From positions 62,001 to 126,000 of the forward strand of contig NZ_JAGIBD010000003.1 of NCBI RefSeq assembly GCF_017744555.1: a stretch of 64,000 nucleotides of DNA. Reading direction: 5' to 3'. Positions 40,468-51,383 of this stretch are shown one piece after another. The position numbers and the translations under genes are program-made. The notes below the pieces were generated by a model. That model was not told the origin of the DNA, did no database searches, and worked only from the letters and a program-made list of their open reading frames with translations. Source of the stretch: Cellulomonas sp. (lineage in GTDB: Bacteria > Actinomycetota > Actinomycetes > Actinomycetales > Cellulomonadaceae). Each line of letters opens with the position of its first letter. The stretch's first letter is position 1.

Positions 40468-41703
40468 GTGAACCCCGACACCCTGACCTGGCTGCTCGCA
40501 GCCGGTGTGCCGATCGCCCTCGCCGTCACCGTCGTCACCGCGGTGGTCCGCCGCCGCTTCGGGACGGGCATCGGTCCGCAGGGACCGACCGGTCCGTCCG
40601 CGCAGGACGACGCGCAGCGGCCGGCGGCCGCGACCGGTACCGCCGTCCTCGACAGGCCCGGGCAGGCCCCGGTCGGGGAGGCGCCCGCCGAGGTGCCCGC
40701 TGCCGAGGCGCCGCCCGTGGAGGCGCCCGAGGCCGCCGTCGAGCCCGAGCTCGAGGTCCCGGCGCCCGTCGCGGGCCGGCTCGCACGCCTCCGGGGGCGG
40801 CTCGCCCGCTCCGGCTCGCCGCTCGGTGCGCGCCTGCTCGCCGTCCTGTCCCGCGACCACCTCACGGAGGACGACTGGGACGAGCTCGAGGAGACGCTGC
40901 TCCTCGCGGACGTGGGCGCCGGCCCGACGTCGGACCTCATCGAGGCGCTCCGCACCCGGGTGCGCGTCGAGGGCCTGCGCGAGCCGGGTCAGGTCCGGGC
41001 GCTGCTGCGCGAGCAGCTGCTCGCGCTCGTCGACCCGTCGCTCGACCGCACGCTCCACACCGCACCGTCCACCGCGGCCGACGGGTCGCACGTGCCCGCG
41101 GTGGTGCTCGTCGTCGGCGTCAACGGCACCGGCAAGACCACGACCGTGGGCAAGCTCGCCCGCGTCCTGGTCGCGGAGGACCGCACGGTGCTGCTCGGCG
41201 CGGCCGACACGTTCCGCGCCGCGGCCGCCGACCAGCTCCAGACGTGGGGCTCGCGCGTCGGCGTGCACACCGTCCGCTCGGACCGCGACGGTGCCGACCC
41301 CGCGGCGGTCGCTTTCGACGCGGCCAAGCAGGGCCGGGCAGAGGGGGTCGACGTCGTGCTCGTCGACACCGCGGGCCGCCTGCAGAACAAGGCCGGCCTC
41401 ATGGACGAGCTCGGCAAGATCACGCGCGTCCTCACGCGCGAGGCGCCGCTCGCCGAGGTGCTCCTGGTGCTCGACGCCACGACCGGCCAGAACGGTCTCA
41501 ACCAGGCGCGCGTGTTCGGCGAGGTCGCGGGCGTCACCGGCATCGTGCTGACGAAGCTCGACGGCACCGCCAAGGGCGGCATCGTCGTGGCCGTCCAGCG
41601 CGAGCTCGGCGTGCCCGTGAAGCTCGTGGGGCTCGGCGAGGGGCCGGACGACCTCGCACCGTTCGACCCGGAGGAGTTCGTCGACGGCATCCTGCAGGGC
41701 TGA
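40468..41703 (+). CDS. ftsY: Signal recognition particle receptor FtsY
   Basis: A 411-residue SRP GTPase that docks Ffh-bound ribosomes at the membrane. An N-terminal hydrophobic segment (residues 6-26) and a Pro/Ala/Glu linker (about 30-100) precede the NG domain. G1 is GVNGTGKTTTVGKLA, followed by DTFRAAAADQL, DTAGRLQNKAGLMDEL, and TKLDGTAKGG with GLGEGPDDLAPFDPEEFV at the end. The N-terminal helix is typical of actinobacterial FtsY. It pairs functionally with ffh 3.6 kb downstream. Confidence 0.95.
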   Translation: MNPDTLTWLLAAGVPIALAVTVVTAVVRRRFGTGIGPQGPTGPSAQDDAQRPAAATGTAVLDRPGQAPVGEAPAEVPAAEAPPVEAPEAAVEPELEVPAPVAGRLARLRGRLARSGSPLGARLLAVLSRDHLTEDDWDELEETLLLADVGAGPTSDLIEALRTRVRVEGLREPGQVRALLREQLLALVDPSLDRTLHTAPSTAADGSHVPAVVLVVGVNGTGKTTTVGKLARVLVAEDRTVLLGAADTFRAAAADQLQTWGSRVGVHTVRSDRDGADPAAVAFDAAKQGRAEGVDVVLVDTAGRLQNKAGLMDELGKITRVLTREAPLAEVLLVLDATTGQNGLNQARVFGEVAGVTGIVLTKLDGTAKGGIVVAVQRELGVPVKLVGLGEGPDDLAPFDPEEFVDGILQG

Positions 41704-41727
41704 CGGGCCTGGACGTCCGCCCAGGCC

Positions 41728-41774
41728 GAAACGGACTGTTTACACCGACGTGCGCCTTGTCACACGCCCGTAAC
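41728..41774 (+). promoter_or_regulatory. Candidate GlnR boxes upstream of amtB
   Basis: GAAAC-N6-TTTAC (41728-41743) and GTCAC-N6-GTAAC (41759-41774) fit the alternating a/b half-sites of actinobacterial GlnR operators. This is the expected regulator of amtB-glnK-glnD under nitrogen limitation. Confidence 0.55.
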
Positions 41775-41855
41775 GCGTCACGCGTTCGCGAGTAACCCGC
41801 CTCCCCGAAGGTTGTCCCCGTCCGGCCGACCGGTCGGGGAGTGGAGAAGCGAACG

Positions 41856-43513
<1,658 letters not shown>

Positions 43514-43535
43514 CGAGGACGGTCGCACGCACCGC

Positions 43536-45335
43536 ATGACACAGCAACGGCCGCCCGCGGGGGGCGCGGCCGAGCACGGTTCGTCCGAGGTCCCGCACCC
43601 CGCCGCCATCGGGGTGCGGGACCTCCGCGTCGAACGGCTCGAGCTCGCGGCCCGCCTCACGGGCCCGCAGTCCGACGGGGTCGCCCGTCGCGCCGCCATC
43701 GTCGACCTGGTGCGCACGCGCCTCGCCGAGCTCTGGGACGAGGCGACGCAGGGCGAGGACGTCGCGGGCGTCGCCCTCGGCGCCGTCGGGAGCGTCGGGC
43801 GCGGGGACGCGAGCCCCGTGAGCGACCTCGACCTGCTCCTGGTCCACGAGGGCCGCGGGCACCCGCCCGAGCAGCTGCAGGCCATCGCGCAGCGGCTCTG
43901 GTACCCGATCTGGGACGCCGGCCTGGACCTCGACCACTCCGTGCGCTCGCTCGCGCAGTGCCGCCAGGTCGCGTCCAAGGACCTGCCGGCCGCGGTCGGC
44001 CTGCTCGACCTGCAGCCCGTCGCGGGCGACGCGGTGGTGATCGCGCGGGCGAGGTCGGCCCTGCTGGAGGACTGGCGTGACGCGGCCCGCCGCCGGCTGC
44101 CCGAGCTCCTCGCGTCGACCCGCCAGCGCGCGGACCGGCACGGCGAGCTCGCGTACCTGCTGGAGCCCGAGCTCAAGGAGGCCCGCGGCGGCATCCGCGA
44201 CGCCGTGGTGCTGAGCGCGCTGGCCGCGACGTGGCTCACCGACCGACCACACGGCGCGGTCGACGCCGCGTACGCGCACCTGCTCGACGTGCGCGACACG
44301 GTCCAGGTCGCGACCCGGCGGCACACCAACCGGCTGCTGCTCGCGGACCAGGACGAGGTCGCGGCGCTCGTCGGGTTCGACGACCGGGACGACCTCGTCG
44401 CCAGCATCGCGGAGGCGGGGCGCGTCATCTCGTACGCGCTCGACACGACGGCCCGCAACGCGCGTCAGGCGCTGCAGCGCCCGGTCCGCAAGCCCGTGCT
44501 GGTGCGCGGCCGACGGACCGCGCCGCGCCTGCGGGCGATCGCGGAGGACCTCGTCGAGCACGACGGCGAGATCGTGCTGGCCGTCGACGCGCGGCCCGCC
44601 GAGGACCCGCTGCTGTCCCTGCGCGCGGCGGCGACCGCGGCCCGCACGGGGCTGGCCCTGTCACCGGTCACGGTCGCGAGCCTCACGGCCACGCCGCCGC
44701 TCCCGACGCCGTGGCCCAAGGTCGCGCGCACCTACCTGCTGCAGCTGCTCGGGTCGGAGCAGGCGCAGGTGCCGATCTGGGAGGCCCTGGACCTGGCGGG
44801 CGTCGTGACCACGTGGATCCCCGAGTGGGCGGCCGTCCGGAACCGCCCGCAGCGCTCGCCCGTGCACCGGCACACCGTCGACCGGCACCTCGTGGAGACC
44901 GTCGCGCGGGCGGGTCGGGTCCGCCGGGAGGTCGAGCTCGGCGACACCCTGCTGCTCGCGGCCCTGCTGCACGACATCGGCAAGCGTGCGGGTGCGGGGG
45001 ACCACTCGGTCGAGGGCGCGCGCCTCGCGGGGCCGATCGTGCTCCGGATGGGGTTCGACGAGGACGTCGCGGCCGACGTCGTCCGCTTGGTCCGCGAGCA
45101 CCTCACGCTCGTCGACCTCGCGACGACCGCGGACCACGACGACCCCGCGACGGTCGCCCGCCTGCTCGACGCCGTCGACCACCGTGCCGACCTGCTCGAG
45201 GTGCTGCGCGCCCTCACGGAGGCCGACGCGTCGGCCGCCGGGCCTGCGGCGTGGAGCGCGTGGCGCGGCACGCTCGTCGACGACCTCGCCGCACGGGCCC
45301 GCCGCGAGCTGGCAGGTACGCTGGACCGTCCGTGA
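43536..45335 (+). CDS. glnD: PII nucleotidyltransferase GlnD lacking ACT domains
   Basis: A 599-residue enzyme expected to attach and remove a nucleotide on PII. The nucleotidyltransferase motif is [20 protein letters not shown] (about 81-100). A central helical GlnE-like region follows, and then the HD domain with [15 protein letters not shown] (removal activity). The protein ends at [20 protein letters not shown], where typical GlnD proteins (800-900 residues) continue into two ACT domains that sense glutamine. The ffh gene starts 25 bp later, and no remnant is visible in other frames, so this is a clean short form. ATG at 43536 is the first plausible start after glnK. Confidence 0.88.
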   Translation: MTQQRPPAGGAAEHGSSEVPHPAAIGVRDLRVERLELAARLTGPQSDGVARRAAIVDLVRTRLAELWDEATQGEDVAGVALGAVGSVGRGDASPVSDLDLLLVHEGRGHPPEQLQAIAQRLWYPIWDAGLDLDHSVRSLAQCRQVASKDLPAAVGLLDLQPVAGDAVVIARARSALLEDWRDAARRRLPELLASTRQRADRHGELAYLLEPELKEARGGIRDAVVLSALAATWLTDRPHGAVDAAYAHLLDVRDTVQVATRRHTNRLLLADQDEVAALVGFDDRDDLVASIAEAGRVISYALDTTARNARQALQRPVRKPVLVRGRRTAPRLRAIAEDLVEHDGEIVLAVDARPAEDPLLSLRAAATAARTGLALSPVTVASLTATPPLPTPWPKVARTYLLQLLGSEQAQVPIWEALDLAGVVTTWIPEWAAVRNRPQRSPVHRHTVDRHLVETVARAGRVRREVELGDTLLLAALLHDIGKRAGAGDHSVEGARLAGPIVLRMGFDEDVAADVVRLVREHLTLVDLATTADHDDPATVARLLDAVDHRADLLEVLRALTEADASAAGPAAWSAWRGTLVDDLAARARRELAGTLDRP

Positions 45336-45359
45336 TCCCTGACGTGTGAGGACCACCCG

Positions 45360-46964
45360 GTGTTCGCCACCCTGTCCGACCGACTGACGTCGACCTTCAA
45401 GAACCTGCGCAGCAAGGGCCGTCTGTCCGAGGCGGACATCGACGCGACCGTGCGCGAGATCCGGCGTGCGCTGCTCGACGCCGACGTGGCGGTCCCGGTC
45501 GTCCGGTCGTTCACGGGCGCGATCCGGGAGCGCGCGCTGTCGGTCGAGGTGTCCGGCGCGCTCAACCCGGCGCAGCAGGTCGTCAAGATCGTCAACGACG
45601 AGCTCATCTCGATCCTCGGCGGCCAGACGCGCCCGCTCACGTTCGCGAAGCGCCCGCCGACGGTCATCCTGCTCGCGGGTCTGCAGGGTGCCGGCAAGAC
45701 GACGCTCGCGGGCAAGCTCGCGCTGCACCTCAAGGCGCAGGGCCACACCCCGCTGCTCGTCGCGGCCGACCTGCAGCGCCCCAACGCCGTGACGCAGCTG
45801 CAGGTGGTCGGCGAGCGGGCCGGCGTGCCGGTGTTCGCGCCGCACCCGGGCAACCAGGGCTCCGACGACGTCATGCCGTTCGGCGCCGACCCGGTCGCCG
45901 TCGCGCGGCAGGGCCTCGAGACGGCCCGGACCAAGCAGCACGACGTGCTCATCGTGGACACCGCGGGCCGCCTCGGCGTGGACGCCGAGCTCATGCGGCA
46001 GGCGTCCGACATCCGCGACGCGGTCGAGCCCGACGAGATCCTCTTCGTGATCGACGCGATGATCGGCCAGGACGCGGTGACGACCGCGCAGGCCTTCGCG
46101 GACGGCGTCGGCTTCACCGGCGTCGTGCTGTCGAAGCTCGACGGCGACGCGCGCGGTGGTGCCGCCCTGTCGGTCGCGAGCGTCACGGGCAAGCCGATCC
46201 TCTATGCGAGCACGGGCGAGAAGCTCACCGACTTCGAGGTCTTCCACCCCGACCGCATGGCGTCGCGCATCCTCGACATGGGTGACGTCCTCACGCTCAT
46301 CGAGCAGGCCGAGAAGGCGTTCGACGCCGAGCAGGCCGAGAAGATGGCCGGCAAGATCGCGTCCGGCCAGGACTTCACGCTCGAGGACTTCCTCGTGCAG
46401 ATGCAGCAGCTGCGCAAGCTCGGCCCGCTCAAGAACATGCTCGGGATGCTTCCGGGGATGGGCCAGATGCGGGAGGCCATCGACTCGTTCGACGAGCGCG
46501 AGGTCAACCGCATCGAGGCGATGATCCAGTCGATGACGCCCGCCGAGCGGCACAACCCGAAGATCATCAACGGGTCGCGCCGCTCGCGCATCGCCAAGGG
46601 GTCGGGCACCACCGTCACGGACATCAACCAGCTCATCGAGCGGTTCGACAGCGCGCAGAAGATGATGCGCCACATGGCCAAGGGCGGCGCGATGCCGGGG
46701 ATGCCGGGCATGGGGAGCCTGCCGGGCACGGGAAAGAAGTCGCGCGGCCGGGCCGCAGCGCCGGCACCGCGTCGGACCAAGGGGAAGTCGGGCAACCCCG
46801 CGAAGCGGGCCGAGCAGGAGCGTGCCGCGCTGGACCGGTCCTCGTCCGCACCCGCCGCCGCGCCCGGGTCGGCCTTCGGGCTGGGGGCACCGCAGGAGCC
46901 CGAGCAGGTGGACCCGTCGGCGCTCAAGCTCCCGGCCGGGCTGGACAAGTTCCTCGGTCGCTGA
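45360..46964 (+). CDS. ffh: Signal recognition particle protein Ffh
   Basis: A 534-residue SRP54 homologue. The N domain (FATLSDRLTSTFKNLRSKGRL) leads to the G domain with LLAGLQGAGKTTLAGKLA, DLQRPNAVTQL, VDTAGRLGVD and SKLDGDARGG. The methionine-rich M domain (about 330-435, QMQQLRKLGPLKNMLGMLPG and RHMAKGGAMPGMPGM) binds 4.5S RNA and signal peptides. A basic Lys/Arg/Pro tail and an Ala linker extend it beyond the usual 450-480 residues. The GTG start is 25 bp after glnD; TACGCT at 45317-45322 could be a private promoter. Confidence 0.96.
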   Translation: MFATLSDRLTSTFKNLRSKGRLSEADIDATVREIRRALLDADVAVPVVRSFTGAIRERALSVEVSGALNPAQQVVKIVNDELISILGGQTRPLTFAKRPPTVILLAGLQGAGKTTLAGKLALHLKAQGHTPLLVAADLQRPNAVTQLQVVGERAGVPVFAPHPGNQGSDDVMPFGADPVAVARQGLETARTKQHDVLIVDTAGRLGVDAELMRQASDIRDAVEPDEILFVIDAMIGQDAVTTAQAFADGVGFTGVVLSKLDGDARGGAALSVASVTGKPILYASTGEKLTDFEVFHPDRMASRILDMGDVLTLIEQAEKAFDAEQAEKMAGKIASGQDFTLEDFLVQMQQLRKLGPLKNMLGMLPGMGQMREAIDSFDEREVNRIEAMIQSMTPAERHNPKIINGSRRSRIAKGSGTTVTDINQLIERFDSAQKMMRHMAKGGAMPGMPGMGSLPGTGKKSRGRAAAPAPRRTKGKSGNPAKRAEQERAALDRSSSAPAAAPGSAFGLGAPQEPEQVDPSALKLPAGLDKFLGR

Positions 46965-46967
46965 CCC

Positions 46968-48068
46968 GTGACCGTCCTGCACCTGCGCGGCACGGTCGTC
47001 CTCGACGACGACCGTGAGGTGCCCGAGGCCTGGGTCGTCGGGGACCGGCTGACGTTCACGCGCCCGTCCGCGCCGGTCACCGGCGTGCTCGAGGGCTGGG
47101 TGCTGCCCGGACTCGTCGACGTGCACTGCCACATCGGCCTGGCCGCGGACGGACCGGTCGACGACGGCACCGCGGAGAAGCAGGCGTTGGCCGACCGCGA
47201 CTCGGGCGTGCTGCTCGTGCGGGACGCCGGGTCGCCCGCCGACACCGGGTGGGTCCACGACCGCGACGACCTGCCCCGCCTGATCCGCGCCGGCCGGCAC
47301 CTCGCGCTGTCGAAGCGCTACCTGCGGCACTACGGTCGCGAGCTGGCCTCGGTCGACGCGCTGCCCGACGCGGTCCGCGAGGAGGCCGCGCGCGGCGACG
47401 GCTGGGTCAAGCTCGTCGCCGACTGGATCGACCGGGACCTCGGCGCCGACGGCGACCTGCGTCCCCTGTGGCCGCGCGACGTGCTCGTCGAGGCCGTCGC
47501 CGCCGCGCACGCAGCCGGCGCCCGGGTCACGGCGCACACGTTCGCGACAGAGGCCCTCGACGACCTGCTCGACGCGGGCGTCGACTGCCTGGAGCACGCC
47601 ACGGGCGCGACGCCCGACCAGGTCGACCGGATCGCGGCGGCCGGCATCCCTGTCACGGCGACCCTGCTGCAGATCGCCCAGTTCGAGAACATCGCGGCGC
47701 AGGGGGAGCAGCGCTACCCGCGCTTCGCCGCGCGCATGCGTGCCCTGCACGCCCACCGGTACGACCTGGTCCGCAGCCTGCACGAGGCCGGCGTCCCGGT
47801 GCTCGTCGGCACCGACGCGGGCGGCACGATCGGCCACGGCCGGATCGCCGACGAGGCCGCCGAGCTCGTCCGGGCGGGCATACCGGACCGCGACGTCGTG
47901 GCGGCGGCGAGCTGGCGCACGCGCGCGTGGCTCGGCGTGCCGAGCATCGACGAGGGCGAGAGCGCCGACGTCGTGGTCTTCGGTGCCGACCCGCGGGCGG
48001 ACGTCGGCGTGCTCTCCGACCCGCGTGCCGTCGTGCTCCGCGGCGTGCCGACGGCGCCGCTGCGCTGA
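46968..48068 (+). CDS. Amidohydrolase family metal-dependent hydrolase
   Basis: A 366-residue amidohydrolase-superfamily protein of unknown substrate. Metal ligands are visible in GLVDVHCHIGL (residues 46-56), VTAHTFATEAL, CLEHATGAT and LVGTDAGGTIGHG (the catalytic Asp). The lysine ligand region is WVKLVADWID. A gene of this family beside ffh is conserved across Actinobacteria, so it is probably co-transcribed with ffh (3-bp gap). Related enzymes act as dipeptidases or imidazolonepropionase-like hydrolases. Confidence 0.83.
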   Translation: MTVLHLRGTVVLDDDREVPEAWVVGDRLTFTRPSAPVTGVLEGWVLPGLVDVHCHIGLAADGPVDDGTAEKQALADRDSGVLLVRDAGSPADTGWVHDRDDLPRLIRAGRHLALSKRYLRHYGRELASVDALPDAVREEAARGDGWVKLVADWIDRDLGADGDLRPLWPRDVLVEAVAAAHAAGARVTAHTFATEALDDLLDAGVDCLEHATGATPDQVDRIAAAGIPVTATLLQIAQFENIAAQGEQRYPRFAARMRALHAHRYDLVRSLHEAGVPVLVGTDAGGTIGHGRIADEAAELVRAGIPDRDVVAAASWRTRAWLGVPSIDEGESADVVVFGADPRADVGVLSDPRAVVLRGVPTAPLR

Positions 48069-48101
48069 CGTCGCCCTCGGACGTCGACCGCGGCGTCGAG
48101 A

Positions 48102-49715
48102 TCAGTCGGGCGCGGCGCCGTCGACCGGGCGCACCTTCACTCGCTGCTTGTCGTAGACCACCGCGCGGGGAAGGTGCCGGACCATGGCGGCGAAGGGGTC
48201 GCGCAGGCCCTTGAACAGCGACGGGTTGAGCAGCATCGCGGCACCGCGCTGCGTGACCAGCTCGACGTCGCCGTCCTCGTCCGTGCCGACCAGGACGATG
48301 TCGTCGAGCACGACGGTGTCCACCTGCCCGCCGCCCGCGACGACGAGCCGGTCGGGGAGCAGCCACACGTCCACGCCCCGGGCCGCCGAGAAGCGCTTGC
48401 CGGAGAACATGCGGTCCGAGGCCTTGAGGAGGCGCAGCGGGCCGCTGCCCCCGGCGTCGTTCAGCAGCGCCTTGGAGAAGTCCTTGCCGGTCCGCCCCTG
48501 CGGGTCGGCCGTCAGGTCGGCGTACTGCGCGCCCCACTGCGACGTCAGGTGGTCGATCAGGTCGGTGTCGCCCGCAAGGGTGCACGGGATCGACACGAGC
48601 AGCGACCGGGCGTACGCAGCGAGGGCGGGGCGGAGGTCCTCGGGTCGGGCGTCGCGGATCGTCGCCGTCTCCTGGTCGAAGGTGGGGACGTCGATCCCGC
48701 GGACGGACCAGGACGCGATCGAGTCGAACCACCCTGCTCGTCCGGCACCCAGCGCGAGCGACTCGAGGAGCGTGCCTCGGGTGCGGTCGAGCTCGTCGAC
48801 GGTCGGGCCCTCGAGCGCGAGACGCTCGATGACGCGCAGCGTCGCCCTGGTCGCGTCGGCCGCGACCGATCGCTCGGGATCGAGGGCGGAGGCGACGACG
48901 GACGAGTACGGGTCCACCTGGTAACCGACCCCGTCGACCGAGTACACCTGCCCGAGCGCCGTCCTGAGCTCGTGGTGCAGCACGTCGTCGAGCACGGACA
49001 TGGCGAGCGCCGACAGCGACCGGTCGAGGTCGCCGTCGACCGAGCCCGACAGCAGGAGCGCCTGGTCGCGGCCGACCTGCCACGTGCGTCCCGGCCACAG
49101 CGGGGCGGGGTGCAGCGTGCGGCGCGGCGCAGGGCCGGCGGGGAGCGGCAGCACCAGGCCCTCGGGCAGGGGCGCCGTGCTGCTGAGCAGGGCGTTGCCC
49201 GCATGGAACCACTGGGCGGCGACCGCGCGGACCTCCTCCGCGGCCCAGTCGAGAAGACGCGTGTGGCTCACGGCCCCGAGACCGACACCCGCCAGGCCGT
49301 AACGGGCCGCGAAGGGATCCCCGTGCGACGCGTAGACCGAGGACATGCCGACCTCGGCGAGGATCGTGCGGCGCTCGAGCTCCAGGTCGTCGTCGGTGAC
49401 CTCCCGCAGCCACGTCACGGCGTCGCAGACGCGCCTGACGAAGTCGGCGAGCCGTGCGGGCGTGCCCGTCGCGTAGAAGTTCGTCGTGACCATGCCCGAC
49501 TCCGCGTTGTTCGGGATCGACACATGGCCCACCCGGCGCATGACGAGGTGCTCGACGAGGTGCGTGATGCCGACCGTCCAGGGAGCCATGTCCTTGTGGC
49601 CGACGCCGAAGAACAGCGTCACCGTCGGGTCGACCGCGAGGTCCGTCCACATGACGGGGACGCCGTCGACCTGCGTCCTGTGGACCGTCACGCTGTCGGG
49701 CGCCTGGACCGTCAC
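48102..49715 (-). CDS. M16 family (insulinase-like) zinc peptidase homologue
   Basis: A 537-residue protein with the inverted zinc motif HLVEH (residues 52-56). A downstream [14 protein letters not shown] provides the third ligand Glu (about 121), so the active site looks intact. A second, inactive M16 half follows (about 200-420). The chain is short for a full four-domain M16 enzyme (about 900 residues) and resembles single-chain M16B subunits. GTG at 49715 is chosen because GAGGAG lies 5 nt upstream; the upstream ATG at 49778 lacks a site. It is oriented against the ribosomal block, and no M16 partner is in the window. Confidence 0.75.
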   Translation of the reverse strand: MTVQAPDSVTVHRTQVDGVPVMWTDLAVDPTVTLFFGVGHKDMAPWTVGITHLVEHLVMRRVGHVSIPNNAESGMVTTNFYATGTPARLADFVRRVCDAVTWLREVTDDDLELERRTILAEVGMSSVYASHGDPFAARYGLAGVGLGAVSHTRLLDWAAEEVRAVAAQWFHAGNALLSSTAPLPEGLVLPLPAGPAPRRTLHPAPLWPGRTWQVGRDQALLLSGSVDGDLDRSLSALAMSVLDDVLHHELRTALGQVYSVDGVGYQVDPYSSVVASALDPERSVAADATRATLRVIERLALEGPTVDELDRTRGTLLESLALGAGRAGWFDSIASWSVRGIDVPTFDQETATIRDARPEDLRPALAAYARSLLVSIPCTLAGDTDLIDHLTSQWGAQYADLTADPQGRTGKDFSKALLNDAGGSGPLRLLKASDRMFSGKRFSAARGVDVWLLPDRLVVAGGGQVDTVVLDDIVLVGTDEDGDVELVTQRGAAMLLNPSLFKGLRDPFAAMVRHLPRAVVYDKQRVKVRPVDGAAPD

Positions 49716-50046
49716 GGGATCTCCTCGGGATCGGGGTACGCCTGCGGCCGCGGGCGCGTGGGGTGCTGTGGCCTCCATCGGCCGGATCGCGGGCGTTCTG
49801 AACCCTCACCGAGGGTGTCGCCCGCCACGCGGGAGCACCGTGGCCGGGGGCCGTCCGACCACCCGGGCGGCGACGTGCGGCGGAGGTTGGGAGGGCTGCG
49901 TCCCGTCTGGCACAATGGTCGGCTGTACCCGGCGGATGCAGCCCCTCTACCTGCGCCCACCGTGTCCTCGGTCAGACCGGAGCGCCCCACCCCACGGGGC
50001 CAGCACCGCGAGGCCACCACAGCAGACCTCAGGAGAAGACCACACC
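49716..50046 (+). promoter_or_regulatory. Divergent region with rpsP promoter (331 bp without a gene)
   Basis: TTGGGA (49887-49892), 18 bp, then CACAAT (49911-49916) is the best promoter, giving a leader of about 124 nt before rpsP. AGGAGA at 50031-50036 is the rpsP ribosome binding site. A small inverted repeat ACCCTC-ACC-GAGGGT lies near 49802-49816. Nothing else is recognised, and the M16 promoter was not identified. Confidence 0.5.
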
Positions 50047-50493
50047 GTGGCCACCAAGATCCGTCTCAAGCGTCTCGGCAAGATCCGTGCGCCGTACTAC
50101 CGCATCGTCGTCGCCGACTCGCGCACCAAGCGCGACGGTCGCGTGATCGAGGAGATCGGCAAGTACCACCCCACCGAGGAGCCCTCGTTCATCGAGGTCA
50201 CCTCCGACCGTGCGCAGTACTGGCTCGGCGTCGGCGCGCAGCCGACCGAGCAGGTCCTCGCGATCCTCAAGATCACGGGCGACTGGCAGAAGTTCAAGGG
50301 CCTGCCGGGCGCCGAGGGCACCCTGCGGACCAAGGGCGACAAGGTCGACCCGAAGGCCGCCATCGAGGCCGCCGCCGCGGACGCCGAGAAGGTCAAGGCG
50401 AAGGCGTCGGAGAAGAAGGCCGCCGCTGCCGAGGCGCCGGCCGAGCCCGCCGCTGACGCCGAGGTCGAGGCCACCGAGGACGAGCAGGCCTGA
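50047..50493 (+). CDS. rpsP: 30S ribosomal protein S16
   Basis: S16, 148 residues. The conserved core ([20 protein letters not shown], residues 4-23, and [20 protein letters not shown], about 60-79) occupies the first 85 residues. The remaining 60 are an Ala/Glu/Lys-rich tail common in Actinobacteria. The GTG start has AGGAGA 10 nt upstream. The stop overlaps khpA (TGATG). It leads the rpsP-khpA-rimM-trmD-rplS group. Confidence 0.97.
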   Translation: MATKIRLKRLGKIRAPYYRIVVADSRTKRDGRVIEEIGKYHPTEEPSFIEVTSDRAQYWLGVGAQPTEQVLAILKITGDWQKFKGLPGAEGTLRTKGDKVDPKAAIEAAAADAEKVKAKASEKKAAAAEAPAEPAADAEVEATEDEQA

Positions 50494-50732
50494 TGCTCGC
50501 CGACGCGCTGGAGCACCTGGTGCGGGGCATCGTCGACCACCCGGACGACGTGCGCGTCACCTCCTCGTCGCTGCGCCGCGGCGAGCTCCTCGAGGTGCGG
50601 GTGCACCCGGAGGACCTCGGGCGCGTCATCGGGCGCGGCGGTCGTACCGCCCGGGCCCTGCGCACGGTCGTCGGCGCGCTGTCGCCGGACGGCGCGGTCC
50701 GCGTCGACGTCGTGGACGTCGACCGCCGCTGA
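50493..50732 (+). CDS. khpA: KH-domain RNA-binding protein KhpA
   Basis: A 79-residue single KH domain. The GxxG loop lies in EDLGRVIGRGGRTARALRTV (about 42-61). KhpA proteins dimerise, pair with KhpB/Jag and bind many RNAs, affecting cell size and translation in Gram-positives. The start overlaps the rpsP stop by one base, implying coupled translation. This position between rpsP and rimM is conserved in Actinobacteria. Confidence 0.93.
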   Translation: MLADALEHLVRGIVDHPDDVRVTSSSLRRGELLEVRVHPEDLGRVIGRGGRTARALRTVVGALSPDGAVRVDVVDVDRR

Positions 50733-50756
50733 CGGGCCCCGCTCGTCGAGGCTTCA

Positions 50757-50793
50757 CGAAGGCCCGGCCCCGTACCCTGGGGCCGGGCCTTCG
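50757..50793 (+). terminator. Strong hairpin with a -10 box in its loop
   Basis: CGAAGGCCCGGCCCC pairs perfectly with its complement (15 bp), and the 7-nt loop is GTACCCT. The loop contains TACCCT (50773-50778), so the site may both end rpsP-khpA transcription and start rimM-trmD transcription near 50785. Confidence 0.65.
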
Positions 50794-50824
50794 CCGTCTT
50801 CCCACCCCTCCCGAGAGGATCGTC

Positions 50825-51382
50825 ATGCTGCTCACCGTCGCGCGGATCGGCCGTGCGCACGGCCTGCGTGGGGAGGTCGCGCTCGACCTGCGGACCGACG
50901 CGCCCGAGGTCCGGCTCGCGGCCGGGACGCGCCTGCAGACCGAGCCCGCGTCCGCGGGACCGCTCACGGTCGCCCGCACCCGCATCCAGCAGGGCCGTTG
51001 GTACGTGACGTTCGACGAGATCGCCGACCGGACCGCCGCCGAGGCGCTGCGCGGCGTCGAGCTCGTCGCCGAGGAGGTCGCGGACGACGAGGAGGACGCC
51101 TGGTACCCGCACGAGCTGAACGGGCTGCGCGCGGAGGGCGTCGACGGACGAGTGCTCGGGGAGATCGTCGGCCTGCAGCACCTGCCCGCGCACGACGTGC
51201 TGATCCTGCGCGAGCCCGACGGTGCCCGCACGCTGATCCCGTTCGTGCGGGCGATCGTGCCGGTCGTCGACGTTGCCGGCGGCCGCGTCGTGCTCGACCC
51301 GCCGGGCGGCCTGCTCGCGTCCGACGCGGCGAACCTCGTGATCTCGGACGAGACGCGTGGCGACGCCGGCTCCGAGGACTGA
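50825..51382 (+). CDS. rimM: 16S rRNA processing / ribosome maturation factor RimM
   Basis: A 185-residue two-domain (RimM N, PRC-barrel C) assembly factor for the 30S head, binding S19. [21 protein letters not shown] (residues 5-25) and the [15 protein letters not shown] linker are diagnostic, as is the [16 protein letters not shown] strand. GAGAGG lies 6 nt before the ATG. The stop is 1 bp from the trmD start. It has its own candidate promoter in the upstream hairpin loop. Confidence 0.96.
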   Translation: MLLTVARIGRAHGLRGEVALDLRTDAPEVRLAAGTRLQTEPASAGPLTVARTRIQQGRWYVTFDEIADRTAAEALRGVELVAEEVADDEEDAWYPHELNGLRAEGVDGRVLGEIVGLQHLPAHDVLILREPDGARTLIPFVRAIVPVVDVAGGRVVLDPPGGLLASDAANLVISDETRGDAGSED

Positions 51383-51383
51383 C

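Noticed and set aside
45336-45360. Frameshift hiding the ACT domains of GlnD
   Set aside because: Only 25 bp separate glnD from ffh, and no ACT-like coding sequence exists in any frame there.
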